Origin: Curtobacterium citreum
GTDB taxonomy: Bacteria; Actinomycetota; Actinomycetes; Actinomycetales; Microbacteriaceae
DNA: 64,000 nt
Direction: 5' to 3'
NCBI RefSeq assembly: GCF_006715175.1
Contig: NZ_VFMQ01000001.1
Coordinates: 1,488,001 to 1,552,000, forward strand
Both the position numbers and the translations under genes were made by a program. Shown here in pieces: positions 48,699 to 57,175 of this stretch; within the stretch, counting starts at the first letter, position 1; every line of letters begins with the position of its first letter. The notes under the pieces are model-generated. The model was not told the DNA's origin, did not search any database, and was given only the letters and a program-made list of their open reading frames with translations.

Positions 48699-49892
48699 AT
48701 GTCAACGACGTCCGTGCCCACCACCCTGCTCGAGTCCGACTTCTACCGGTTCCAGGAGGGACTGACGGATCGGGAGCGGGAGTCGCTCGGGCAGTTGCGC
48801 GCGTACCTCGAGTCCGAGGTCCGCCCGATCGTCGACGACCACTGGGCCCGGGCGGAGTTCCCGCGCCAGACCATCGCGCCGCTCGCGGAGCTCGGCATGT
48901 ACGGGCCGAGCATCCCGCTCGTGCGGCAGTTCGAGAACTCGGCCGTGTACCGCGGGTGGGCGGCCCTGGAGCTCGGTCGGGTGGACGCGAGCGTCGCGAC
49001 GTTCATCGGCGTGCAGTCCGGACTTGCGATGAACTCGATCGCAGTGGGCGGCAGCGACGAACAGCAGCGGGAGTGGCTGCCGCGGATGGCGACCGGTGAA
49101 GTCATCGGGGCGTTCGGGCTGACCGAGCCGCTGTCCGGCAGCGACTCCGCCCGGGGCCTCCGGACGACGGCCCGACGCGAGGGCGACACCTGGGTGCTCG
49201 ACGGTGAGAAGCGCTGGATCGGCAACGCGACCTTCGCGGACGTGGTCGTCATCTGGGCGAAGGACGTCGCCGACGAGCAGGTGAAGGGCTTCCTCGTCAC
49301 GACGGACACCCCCGGGTTCACCGCGACGAAGATCGAGGACAAGATCGCGCTCCGTGGCGTGCAGAACGCCGACATCGTCATGCAGGGCGTGCGGGTGCCC
49401 GAGTCGCGCCGGCTGCAGCGTGCGAACTCCTTCCGCGCGACCGCCGAGGTGCTGCGCCTGACCCGGACCGAGGTCGCCTGGCAGGCGATCGGCATCGCGG
49501 TCGGTGCGTACGACGCAGCGCTCGCCTACGCGCGGGAGCGCGTGCAGTTCGGCAAGCCGATCGCATCGCACCAGATGGTGCAGGACCTGCTCGTGAAGTC
49601 GCTCGCGAACATCACGGCGTCGATCGCGCTGTGCACCCGGGCGTCCCAGATGCAGGACGAGGGCATCGGCGCGGACGAGCACTCGGCGATGGCGAAGGCG
49701 TTCGCGACCGCCCGGATGCGGGAGACCGTCGGGTGGTGCCGCGAGGTGCAGGGCGGCAACGGCATCGTGCTCGACAAGGGTGTGGCGCGGTTCTTCGCCG
49801 ACGCCGAGGCGATCTACTCGTACGAGGGCACGCGCGAGGTGAACACGCTCATCGTGGGGCGGGCGATCACGGGCCAGGCCGCGTTCGTGTAG
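48699..49892 (+). CDS. Acyl-CoA dehydrogenase
   Basis: A 397-residue flavoenzyme resembling glutaryl-CoA dehydrogenase-like members. GAFGLTEPLSGSDSARGLRT (about 141-160) binds FAD and substrate, GEKRWIGNA follows, and near the C-terminus YSYEGTREVNTLIVGRAITG carries the catalytic Glu of the family. It introduces a double bond in acyl-CoA. An adjacent divergent TetR gene is the likely regulator. The ATG has a G-rich SD. Confidence 0.9.
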   Translation: MSTTSVPTTLLESDFYRFQEGLTDRERESLGQLRAYLESEVRPIVDDHWARAEFPRQTIAPLAELGMYGPSIPLVRQFENSAVYRGWAALELGRVDASVATFIGVQSGLAMNSIAVGGSDEQQREWLPRMATGEVIGAFGLTEPLSGSDSARGLRTTARREGDTWVLDGEKRWIGNATFADVVVIWAKDVADEQVKGFLVTTDTPGFTATKIEDKIALRGVQNADIVMQGVRVPESRRLQRANSFRATAEVLRLTRTEVAWQAIGIAVGAYDAALAYARERVQFGKPIASHQMVQDLLVKSLANITASIALCTRASQMQDEGIGADEHSAMAKAFATARMRETVGWCREVQGGNGIVLDKGVARFFADAEAIYSYEGTREVNTLIVGRAITGQAAFV

Positions 49893-49971
49893 TCAGGGCC
49901 GCCGAGGCGGGGCAGCCGCGCCCGCGCCGCGCCCCGCGCCGCGCCCGGCCCGCGCCCGTGCCCGTGCCCGC

Positions 49972-52089
49972 CTACCCCAGCAACTCCGGCCGCTCCCACG
50001 CCTCGCCCAGCACGTGCTCCGCCAGGAACGCGAACACCGTCTGGTACCAGACCACCGCGTGCTGCGGCGCGAGCACCCAGTGGTTCTCGTCCGGGAAGTA
50101 CAGGAACCGGTGCGGCATCGACCCGTCCGGCCCCGCGTGGTGCTCGGCGAGCTCCGCCCACAGGCGCAGCCCCTCGCCGATCGGCACCCGGTAGTCGCGG
50201 TCCCCGTGCACGACCAGGAGCGGCGTCGTGATGTCCGCCACGAAGCGGTGCGGGTCGTTCTCGTGCAGCCCCCGCTCGTCGAAGATCGACTGCCAGTACT
50301 GCGCCGAGTCGGTCGTCCCGGCGAACTGGTCGAGCGCCCACAGGCTCGCGTGCGTGACGATCGCCCGGAACCGGTCGGTGTGCCCGGCGACCCAGTTCGC
50401 CATGTACCCGCCGAAGGACCCGCCCATCGCCGCGGTCCGGGTCTCGTCGATGTCGTCCCGCGCGACCACGGCGTCCGTGATCGCCATCAGGTCGGTGTAC
50501 GGCGCCTGCCCCCACGCGTTCCACCCGCGGTTCACGAAGTCGAGCCCGTAGCCGGTCGACAGCGCCGGGTCCGGCAGCAGCACGGCGTACCCCCGCGCGA
50601 CCATGAGCTGCGGGTTCCACCGCCAGGACCACTGGTTCCACGAGTTCAGCGGTCCGCCGTGGATCCAGAGCAGCAGCGGGTGCGGCCCGTCGCCCTCCGG
50701 CAGCAGCAGCCAACCGCGCACGCGGGCACCGTCGGCCGCGGTCACCGCGACCTCCTCGGTCCGCGCGGGCACCTCCGGCAGGGGCGCGGGGGTCGCGAGC
50801 GGGGTCACCGTCCCGTCGGTCGCGATCCGGACGGGGTGCAGCGGCGCCGCCCAGGAGGCACGGAGCGCCACCACGACGTCCGTCCCGCCCGCCACGCGCA
50901 GGCTGGAGTACGCCCAGTCGTCGTGGGTCACCTGCTCGACGGCGCCGCCGTCGAGCGGGATCCGGAAGAGCGGCGCACGCCCGTCCTGGTCCGCCACCGC
51001 CAGGAGCGCACCGTCGTCCGGCGTGAACACGAGCTCGGACGGCCACCGGTCCCAGTCCGTGGCGACGCGACGCGCCCCCGAGCCGTCGACCGCGGCGACC
51101 CACACCTCCTGCTCGTGCGCGCCGGCCGGGGTCGACCGGACCGTCCGCACCCAGGCGATCGTGGTGCCGTCATGGCTCAGGGTCGGCAGCTCGTGGTCGA
51201 CGCCCTCCTCGTCGAACAGCACCGTCCGGGTGCCCGTCGCGACGTCGATCGTGACGACGGCCGACCGGGTGCCGCGGGCCTCCTGCACGCCGATCGCGGC
51301 GAGCACGGTCGACCCGTCCGGCGACACCGTGCCGCCCACGTGGTCGAGCGTGCGACCGGGCGCCGGCGTGATGTCGCGGGGGACCGGCAGGTGCGCCGGG
51401 TACCCGGCAGCACGATCCTCGTCCGCGCCCGGCTCGGGCGCGGCGTCGGTGGCTGCCGTCGACGGCACCGGGGCCTCGGGCTCCCGCAGCTCGGACGTGT
51501 CCAGCACGAGCAGGTGCGGCTGCGCCGGACCCAGGTCGTGGTCCCAGAACCGCACCGGGTAGGTCTCGTGCAGGACCGCGCGGACCCGACGGTCCTTCCG
51601 CCGGTCCCGCAGTCGGGCGTCCTCGGCGACCACGGTGTCGCGGTCGGTCCCGGCACCGGGCAGCAGGTCGGCCGTCAGGACGACGGCGTCGGCCGCGGGC
51701 GCGACGCCGAACACGCCGCCGACGCCGCCCGCCAGGGCCGTCACGGGTCGTGCCTCTCCCCCGGCCGCGGGCAGGAGCCAGAGCTGGGCGCCCTCGGGCT
51801 CGTCCCCGGACTCGTCGGGGCGTGCCGAGACGAACAGCAGGTCGCCGGAGCGCGTGAAGGCGACCCCGCCCTCGCCCTTCGCCGAGCGCGTCAGCCGCAC
51901 CGGGGTGGCGGAGCCGTCGGTGTCGGACGGGGCTGCCGGCACCTGCCACACCGACCGTCGGTACCCGGTGCCGCGCTCGTCCAGGGCGCTCACGGTCAGG
52001 GCGACGCGCGTGCCGTCCGGACTCAGGGCGATCCCGTCCACGCGGGGCAGGGCGGTGTACTGGTCCAGGTCGGAGAACGGCGTCGTCAT
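49972..52089 (-). CDS. S9-family prolyl oligopeptidase-like peptidase
   Basis: A 705-residue serine peptidase: an N-terminal beta-propeller (about 1-430; repeats such as LSPDGTRVAL, VSPDGSTVL, LSHDGTTIAWV) and a C-terminal alpha/beta hydrolase. The nucleophile is in GGSFGGYMANW (about 553), the Asp in VHGDRDYRVP (about 626) and the His in DENHWVL (about 669). It cleaves short peptides or acyl-peptides in the cytoplasm. The ATG is six bases after TAGCGT. An AGGAGGCACGG variant of the dispersed element lies near 50853. Confidence 0.92.
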   Translation of the reverse strand: MTTPFSDLDQYTALPRVDGIALSPDGTRVALTVSALDERGTGYRRSVWQVPAAPSDTDGSATPVRLTRSAKGEGGVAFTRSGDLLFVSARPDESGDEPEGAQLWLLPAAGGEARPVTALAGGVGGVFGVAPAADAVVLTADLLPGAGTDRDTVVAEDARLRDRRKDRRVRAVLHETYPVRFWDHDLGPAQPHLLVLDTSELREPEAPVPSTAATDAAPEPGADEDRAAGYPAHLPVPRDITPAPGRTLDHVGGTVSPDGSTVLAAIGVQEARGTRSAVVTIDVATGTRTVLFDEEGVDHELPTLSHDGTTIAWVRTVRSTPAGAHEQEVWVAAVDGSGARRVATDWDRWPSELVFTPDDGALLAVADQDGRAPLFRIPLDGGAVEQVTHDDWAYSSLRVAGGTDVVVALRASWAAPLHPVRIATDGTVTPLATPAPLPEVPARTEEVAVTAADGARVRGWLLLPEGDGPHPLLLWIHGGPLNSWNQWSWRWNPQLMVARGYAVLLPDPALSTGYGLDFVNRGWNAWGQAPYTDLMAITDAVVARDDIDETRTAAMGGSFGGYMANWVAGHTDRFRAIVTHASLWALDQFAGTTDSAQYWQSIFDERGLHENDPHRFVADITTPLLVVHGDRDYRVPIGEGLRLWAELAEHHAGPDGSMPHRFLYFPDENHWVLAPQHAVVWYQTVFAFLAEHVLGEAWERPELLG

Positions 52090-52095
52090 GCCCTC

Positions 52096-52101
52096 ACGCT
52101 A
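52096..52101 (-). promoter_or_regulatory. Leaderless-type -10 for S9 peptidase
   Basis: TAGCGT on the minus strand, six bases before the ATG. Confidence 0.55.
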
Positions 52102-52170
52102 CGGCTGTCGTGCACCGTGCAACAGGGGGCACCGGCGACGAAGCCGCTCAGGCCCGCCAGGCGGAGCCGC

Positions 52171-53043
52171 TCAGGCCCAGAACGCCGCGATCGCCTCGGC
52201 GACCGTCTGCCCCTGTCGCCGCCCCTCGGTCGACGCGGGCGCCTGGGTCGACAGCGACAGCGAGTTGTCCCCGAACGCGTGCTGCGAGGCACTGTCCGCG
52301 ACGACGACCTCGACCGAGCTCCCGCCGGCGCGCAGGCCCTCGACCGCGACGTTGAGCCACGGCCCGAGCGGCGACGGCCCCTCGGGACCGCAGGCGATCA
52401 CGAGCACCCGCTCGTATCCGGCAGCGACGTCGGCGTTCGTCGCGGAACGCATCCCGCCGTCGATGTGCGGCACCCCGTCGACACGGACGGGCGACCAGAC
52501 GAACGGCACCGAGCAGCTCGCGGCGACCGCGCGGGAGAGCGGGACGCCGGACTCGGCCGTGAGCACCCGGAAGGTCCCGTCGACGGCGTCGATCGCAGTG
52601 ACGCCGAACGGCTTCGTCGGCCACTCGGTCGTCGGCAGCGTGTGCGAGAACGTCGCGATGCGCTCCTCGTCGGTCTGCCCGGTGACGACCTGCTGCGCCA
52701 CGGCCCCGAGTCGTGCGCGGGCCTCCTGCTCCGAGGCGGCACCGGTCAGGATCTGCACGAGCCGCTCCTGGTAGTCCTCGGACGCGATCCGGGCGGGCTC
52801 CTCGTAGCTCGTCGGCAGCGGCGCGTGCTGCTGGTCGTACGCGGCCTGCACCTGCCCGGCGCGGACGAACGCCCCGACGACGCTGCCGGCGCTCGAGCCC
52901 ACCACCAGGTCGGCCGCGTCGAGGTCGACCCCGGCGTTCTGCAGGGCGGAGAGCACGCCGACCTCCCACGCGATGCCGGCGACGCCGCCACCGCCCAGGA
53001 CGAGTGCTCGGGTACCGGGGGCGGGGGTGGCGAGTTCGCTCAT
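52171..53043 (-). CDS. Patatin-like phospholipase
   Basis: A 290-residue patatin-domain lipid acyl hydrolase. LGGGGVAGIAWEVG (about 16-29) is the oxyanion hole, GSSAGS (residues 49-54, Ser51 nucleophile) the catalytic motif, and HIDGGM the second catalytic Asp. There is no signal peptide or membrane helix. TAAGCA on the minus strand lies six bases before the ATG, suggesting a leaderless transcript. The role may be membrane lipid turnover; the substrate is unknown. Confidence 0.9.
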   Translation of the reverse strand: MSELATPAPGTRALVLGGGGVAGIAWEVGVLSALQNAGVDLDAADLVVGSSAGSVVGAFVRAGQVQAAYDQQHAPLPTSYEEPARIASEDYQERLVQILTGAASEQEARARLGAVAQQVVTGQTDEERIATFSHTLPTTEWPTKPFGVTAIDAVDGTFRVLTAESGVPLSRAVAASCSVPFVWSPVRVDGVPHIDGGMRSATNADVAAGYERVLVIACGPEGPSPLGPWLNVAVEGLRAGGSSVEVVVADSASQHAFGDNSLSLSTQAPASTEGRRQGQTVAEAIAAFWA

Positions 53044-53072
53044 GCGACCTGCTTACCAGGTCCGGGAACAGC

Positions 53073-53115
53073 GGACGGGAGGATCGTGGCGGGCCCCGCC
53101 ACGATCCTCCCGTCC
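53073..53115. terminator. 21-bp perfect hairpin
   Basis: GGACGGGAGGATCGTGGCGGG pairs with its exact complement around one base, after the quinone oxidoreductase gene. The arm contains GACGGGAGG, shared with variants of the dispersed element. Confidence 0.75.
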
Positions 53116-53124
53116 GTCACCGCG

Positions 53125-54153
53125 TCAGACCGACGCGACGTCGATGAGCACCTTGCCGACCGCGTCGCCCTCGACGGCGTCGTGGGCCGCGGCGGTGTCC
53201 TCGAGCCCGAAACGCACGAGCGGCAGGCCGGCGTCCTCGCCGACGGGCAGGACGCCGTCCCGGAGCGCGGCGGTGACGTCCTCGGCGGCGGCCGCCAGCG
53301 CGTCGTCGCCGATCGTGTAGAGCAGCAGGAACTGGTAGCGGGCGTTCACGCTCATGTTCGGGCGGATCGGCAGGGTCGCGTCGTCCCCGCCGTTGTTCGC
53401 GTAGATCGAGACGACCCCGTGGTTCGCGAGGACGTCCGCGACGAGCCCGGCGTTCTGCGGGATCGAGACCTCGACGACGATGTCCACGCCGTCCGGGGCG
53501 ATCTCGCGGATGCGGGCAGCGGCGTCCTCGTCGCGGTAGTTCACGGTGTGGTGCGCGCCGGCGGCGGTCGCGAGGGCCGCCTTGGCGTCCGAACTGATGG
53601 TCGTGACAACGGTGGCGCCGGCCCAGCGGGCGAGCTGGATCGCCGCGTGCCCGACGGCTCCGGCGCCACCGGCGACCAGGACGGTGCGGCCCTCGAGCGC
53701 GCCGGGGGACAGGCGCGCCGGGCCGTGCTCGTGCGTGGTCAGGGCGCGGTGGGCGGTCATCGCGGGGACGCCGAGCGAGGCGCCAACGTCGAAGCTCGTG
53801 CCCTCGGGGAGCCGGACAGCACGCGCGGCGGGGACGACGGTGTACTCCTGCGCGGTGCCGGTCGGGCGGCTCGCAGCGGCCATGTAGAGCCAGACGCGGT
53901 CGCCCTCGGCCAGGTCGGTGACGCCCTCGCCGACGGCGTCGACGACCCCGGCTCCGTCCTGGTTCGGGGTGATCTCCGGGAAGGGCAGGGCGTCACCGTA
54001 GGTGCCGCCGGCGCGGGCCTTCCAGTCGGTGGGGTTCACGCCGGAGACGACGACGCGGACGCGGACCTCGCCGGGGCCGGGCTGCGGGACCTCCCGGTCG
54101 ACCAGGTCGAGGACGCTGCTGGCTCCGGGCTTCGTGTAGACGATCGATCGCAT
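53125..54153 (-). CDS. NADPH:quinone oxidoreductase-type (MDR) enzyme
   Basis: A 342-residue medium-chain dehydrogenase/reductase without zinc ligands. VSGVNPTDWKARAG (about 37-50), GAGVVDAVGEGV, LVAGGAGAVGHAAIQLARW (NADPH-binding, about 159-177) and VVTTISSDAK are the key parts, typical of the quinone reductase (QOR) group. It would reduce quinones or enones with NADPH. ATG 54153 is used; a TTG four codons upstream is possible. No clear SD. Confidence 0.88.
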   Translation of the reverse strand: MRSIVYTKPGASSVLDLVDREVPQPGPGEVRVRVVVSGVNPTDWKARAGGTYGDALPFPEITPNQDGAGVVDAVGEGVTDLAEGDRVWLYMAAASRPTGTAQEYTVVPAARAVRLPEGTSFDVGASLGVPAMTAHRALTTHEHGPARLSPGALEGRTVLVAGGAGAVGHAAIQLARWAGATVVTTISSDAKAALATAAGAHHTVNYRDEDAAARIREIAPDGVDIVVEVSIPQNAGLVADVLANHGVVSIYANNGGDDATLPIRPNMSVNARYQFLLLYTIGDDALAAAAEDVTAALRDGVLPVGEDAGLPLVRFGLEDTAAAHDAVEGDAVGKVLIDVASV

Positions 54154-54255
54154 GGGACCAGGCAACCACCGCGGGGGCCGGGGGCTTCCCGGCGACGTTC
54201 AGCGGGCGTGCGCGCCGCCGGGCGTGCGCTCCGGTCGGCTCCGGTGCGCGTCCGC

Positions 54256-54618
54256 TCAGCGGGCGTCGTAGGCGTCGCGGGAGTCCTGCACCTCGGCCAT
54301 GTGCGTCGTCGCCCAGTCCTCGAGCGGTTCGAGCACGGCCCGGAGCGACCGGCCGCGCTCGGTCAGCTCGTACTCGACGTGCGGCGGGATCTCCGGGTAC
54401 ACCGTGCGCGTGACCAGGCCGTCACGCTCGAGGGCGCGCAGGGTCTGCGTCAGCATCTTCTGCGACACGCCCTGCACTCGGGACGCGAGCGCCGAGTACC
54501 GGAGCGGACCACCCGCGAGCGACCCGATCGTCAGGACGCTCCACCGGTCCCCGATCCGGTCGAGCAGCTGCCGCGAGGGGCAGTCCGCCGCGTAGGGGCT
54601 GTACTCGAGTGCAGACAT
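54256..54618 (-). CDS. HxlR-family transcriptional regulator
   Basis: A 120-residue winged-helix regulator. DCPSRQLLDRIGDRWSVL (about 12-29) with its conserved Cys13, RYSALASRVQGVSQKMLTQTLRALERDGLV (recognition helix, about 40-69) and VEYELTERGRSL are the family pattern. Many HxlR proteins sense electrophiles or redox state through the N-terminal Cys. The ATG has a GGAGG SD. It diverges from an NAD(P)-binding protein gene across a candidate operator, a common HxlR arrangement. Confidence 0.9.
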   Translation of the reverse strand: MSALEYSPYAADCPSRQLLDRIGDRWSVLTIGSLAGGPLRYSALASRVQGVSQKMLTQTLRALERDGLVTRTVYPEIPPHVEYELTERGRSLRAVLEPLEDWATTHMAEVQDSRDAYDAR

Positions 54619-54648
54619 CACGACCTCCGTTACGCACTGACAGGTGCC

Positions 54649-54667
54649 TACTTCCTGAAAGAGAGTA
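54649..54667. promoter_or_regulatory. Candidate HxlR operator
   Basis: TACTTCCTG-AAAGAGAGTA, an imperfect inverted repeat of the TACTT/AAGTA type, in the 99-base divergent gap. CGTTAC and GTAACG flank it. Confidence 0.5.
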
Positions 54668-54717
54668 ACGCGAGTACGGTCGGTCGCACCAGATCCACGT
54701 CCGAGGAAAGGACCACC

Positions 54718-55365
54718 ATGACGAGCATCGTCGTCTTCGGCGGCACCGGGTACGCCGGCTCCGCCATCACCCGCGAGGCACTGTCCCGCGGCATCGCCGT
54801 CACCGCCGTCGCGCGCGACACCTCGAAGCTCGACGCCGCCGAGGGGCTGACCCTCGCGCAGGGCGACGCCTTCGACGCCGACTTCGTCGCGGACGTCACG
54901 AAGGGCGCCGACGTCGTCGTGGTCGCCCTGCACGCGGTCCAGGCGGACGGCAGCGAGCTCAAGGACAAGTTCCAGCACTTCGTCGACGCCGCAGCCGCAG
55001 CCGGTGCGCGCCTGGGCATCGTCGGCGGCGCTGGCTCGCTGCTCGTCGCCGAGGGTGGTCCGGCGCTGTTCGACACCCCGGACTTCCCCGACGCGTTCAA
55101 GGGCGAGGCGAAGAGCCACGCCGAGGTCCTCGAGGCGCTCAAGACCTCCGGCACCGAGGTCGACTGGTTCTACGTGAGCCCGGCGGCGGCCTTCGGCGGC
55201 TACAACCCCGGCGCGCGGAAGGGCACCTACCGCACCACGGACGACCTGCTGCTCACCGACGCCGAGGGCAACTCGGACATCTCCGGCGAGGACTTCGCGA
55301 TCGCCTTCGTCGACGAGGTCGAGCACCCCGCGCACCACCGCGCCCGCTTCGGCGTCGCGTACTGA
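54718..55365 (+). CDS. NAD(P)H-binding Rossmann-fold protein (NmrA-like)
   Basis: A 215-residue protein of the NmrA-like / NAD(P)H-binding group. VVFGGTGYAGSAI (about residues 5-17) is the cofactor motif, followed by VTAVARDTSKL and GADVVVVALHAV. VDWFYVSPAAAF and the C-terminal DFAIAFVDEVEHPAH match the family. It probably reduces a quinone-like or reactive carbonyl compound, by analogy with HxlR-controlled relatives. A GAGGAAAGGA SD precedes the ATG. Confidence 0.85.
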   Translation: MTSIVVFGGTGYAGSAITREALSRGIAVTAVARDTSKLDAAEGLTLAQGDAFDADFVADVTKGADVVVVALHAVQADGSELKDKFQHFVDAAAAAGARLGIVGGAGSLLVAEGGPALFDTPDFPDAFKGEAKSHAEVLEALKTSGTEVDWFYVSPAAAFGGYNPGARKGTYRTTDDLLLTDAEGNSDISGEDFAIAFVDEVEHPAHHRARFGVAY

Positions 55366-55393
55366 CGCGCGGCGCCCCGCGCGCGAATCGACG

Positions 55394-55443
55394 GCACGCC
55401 GCGTCACGGACTTCCGTGGCGCGGCGCGCCTTCCGTTGTGCAA
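55394..55443. repeat. Partial REP-like element
   Basis: Its right half, TGGCGCGGCGCGCCTTCCG then TTGTGC, matches the right half of the copy at 55631-55690. The left half is different, forming its own inverted repeat (GGCACGCCGCG and CGCGGCGCGCC). Confidence 0.6.
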
Positions 55444-55473
55444 GGCGACCGCGTCGGTGTCGCACCCGGCAGT

Positions 55474-55509
55474 GGACACTGCACCCCGCTGTGGCGGGGT
55501 GCAGTGTCC
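55474..55509. terminator. 16-bp perfect hairpin, likely bidirectional terminator
   Basis: GGACACTGCACCCCGC and GCGGGGTGCAGTGTCC pair perfectly around TGTG, between two convergent genes. Confidence 0.75.
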
Positions 55510-55568
55510 GGAGCGGTGTGCGATCCGCGGGAGCACCCCGCGGCGCGCGTGCGCGACCGCCCACGGGC

Positions 55569-55578
55569 CTGGAGGCGC
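55569..55578 (+). repeat. Dispersed CTGGAGGCRC element, intergenic copy
   Basis: CTGGAGGCGC between the hairpin and the REP-like element. Confidence 0.6.
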
Positions 55579-55630
55579 GTGGCGGCCGTGCTCCGTGCCT
55601 CCCGTCCGGCGGGTGGTGCGTCCTGCTCGC

Positions 55631-55690
55631 GCACAACCGGAAGCACACCGTGCCACGTGATCGCGTGGCGCGGCGTGCTTCCCGTTGTGC
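55631..55690. repeat. REP-like palindrome copy 2
   Basis: A 60-bp palindrome with arms GCACAACCGGAAGCAC and GTGCTTCCCGTTGTGC, and a GC-rich centre with GTGATCGCG. It closely matches the copy at 14063-14124. Confidence 0.75.
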
Positions 55691-55716
55691 GGAACACCCG
55701 GCGCGCGCGCCGCGCC

Positions 55717-57042
55717 CTACCGCTGCCCGACGATCGCCGGCAGCGGTAGGTGGTGGCGCATGCGCACCGCCAGGTGCAGCCCGCCCCGCCGGGCGAGCAC
55801 GAGCCCGACCACCGCGGCGGCCACCGCCGGGACGCCCCCGGCGACGACCATGCCGACGTGGGCCCCGAAGTGGTCGACGACCTGGCCCATGAGCGGACCG
55901 CCGATCGCCTGGCCGCCCAGCAGCACCAGGACGTAGAGGGACATCACCCGGCCGCGGATCGCCACGTTCGACGACAGCTGCACGAGCGAGTTCGACGCCG
56001 TCATGAACAGCAGCTGCGACATCCCGACCGCGACCAGGGCGACGGTGAACGGCGCGATGACCGGGATCGAGCCGGACACCACGAGCAGCACCCCGGTCCA
56101 GAACACCCCGCCGACGATCGTGCGGAGCCGGACGGTCGCCCGACGCGTGGACAGCAGCGCCCCGGCGAGGGCACCGACGGCGACCGCGGAGTTGAACAGG
56201 CCGTAGCCGCCCGCGCCGACGCCGTACACCTGCGACGCGAAGGCCGACAGCAGCACGGGCATGGTCAGCGCGAAGACCGAGAAGAAGACCATCAGGACGA
56301 CCGGCACCAGAATCGTGGGCTTCCGGACGGCGTAGCGCAGGCCCTCGACGAGCTGCCCCTTCGTCCGCGGTGCCGGTGGGGTGCGGTGCAGCTCGGACAC
56401 CCGCAGGAACCCGAGGGTCACGACGACGGCCACGCACGCGACCGCGTTGACGCCGAAGGACCACCCGGCACCGACCGCGACGAGCAGGGCGCCGGAGAGC
56501 GCCGGCCCGATCATCCCGCCGAGCTGGAACACGCTCGAGTTCACGCTGATCGCGTTCCGCAGGTGCTGGTGGCCGACGATCTCGGTGACGAACACCTGGC
56601 GCGCCGGGTTGTCGATCACGGTCACCATGCCGACCAGGAACGCGATCACCCAGATGTGCCACGCCTGCACGACGCCGGTCAGGGTGAGCACGGCGAGCAG
56701 GGTGGAGAGCACCGCGAACGCGCCCTGCGTCAGCATCATCAGGGCCCGCTTCGAGAACCGGTCGACGAGCACCCCGCCCCAGAGCCCGAACAGCAGCATC
56801 GGGGCGAACTGGCACGCCACCGTGATGCCGACCTGCGCCACGGACCCGGTCAGCTGCAGGACGAGCCAGTCCTGCGCGATGCGCTGCATCCACCCCGCGG
56901 TCATCGCCACGAGGTTCGTCGCCGTGAACAGGCGGAAGTTCGGGACGGAGAGCGCGATGAGGGTGTGGCGCCACGGCGGGCGTTCGGCCTGGATCGGGAG
57001 GGGTTCGGTGGGTGGGGGGAGGGTCGTCGATGACGCACTCAC
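55717..57042 (-). CDS. MFS-family exporter (EntS-like)
   Basis: A 441-residue transporter with about 12 membrane segments and the MFS_3/EntS-type pattern: NFRLFTATNLVAMTAGWMQRIAQDWLVLQ near the start (residues about 34-62), LFGLWGGVLVDRFSKRALM (helix 2-3 loop), and VTVIDNPARQVFVTEIVG. It likely exports a small hydrophobic or siderophore-like compound, but the substrate is unknown. The start is GTG. It diverges from a LysR gene, which is a plausible regulator. Confidence 0.85.
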   Translation of the reverse strand: MSASSTTLPPPTEPLPIQAERPPWRHTLIALSVPNFRLFTATNLVAMTAGWMQRIAQDWLVLQLTGSVAQVGITVACQFAPMLLFGLWGGVLVDRFSKRALMMLTQGAFAVLSTLLAVLTLTGVVQAWHIWVIAFLVGMVTVIDNPARQVFVTEIVGHQHLRNAISVNSSVFQLGGMIGPALSGALLVAVGAGWSFGVNAVACVAVVVTLGFLRVSELHRTPPAPRTKGQLVEGLRYAVRKPTILVPVVLMVFFSVFALTMPVLLSAFASQVYGVGAGGYGLFNSAVAVGALAGALLSTRRATVRLRTIVGGVFWTGVLLVVSGSIPVIAPFTVALVAVGMSQLLFMTASNSLVQLSSNVAIRGRVMSLYVLVLLGGQAIGGPLMGQVVDHFGAHVGMVVAGGVPAVAAAVVGLVLARRGGLHLAVRMRHHLPLPAIVGQR

Positions 57043-57095
57043 GGTGGTGGGGCTCCGGATCGTCGCGGGCGGACGGGTGGTCAGTACCCACTCGA

Positions 57096-57107
57096 AACTA
57101 GTTCCAC
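57096..57107. promoter_or_regulatory. Palindrome in MFS-LysR divergent promoter
   Basis: GAAACTAGTTCC, a near-perfect 12-bp palindrome, with a TATGGT -10 for the LysR gene at 57127-57132. Confidence 0.45.
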
Positions 57108-57175
57108 GAGAGCCATTCGGCTCCCGTATGGTGGCTATCACTCGATTGCGATGTCGAATGAAGGAGGGAGCGCCG

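Larger units (their letters stand above)
55366..55716. other. Palindrome-rich intergenic region
   Basis: A 351-base gap between convergent genes. It holds a partial REP-like element (55394-55443), a perfect hairpin (55474-55509), an intergenic CTGGAGGCRC copy (55569-55578), a GTGCCTCCCG variant (about 55598) and a complete REP-like palindrome (55631-55690). No gene is supported. Confidence 0.7.

Noticed and set aside
50014..55365. Plus-strand open frame of about 1780 codons
   Set aside because: It runs antisense to four well-supported genes. Only its last 215 codons, from 54718, are a real gene.
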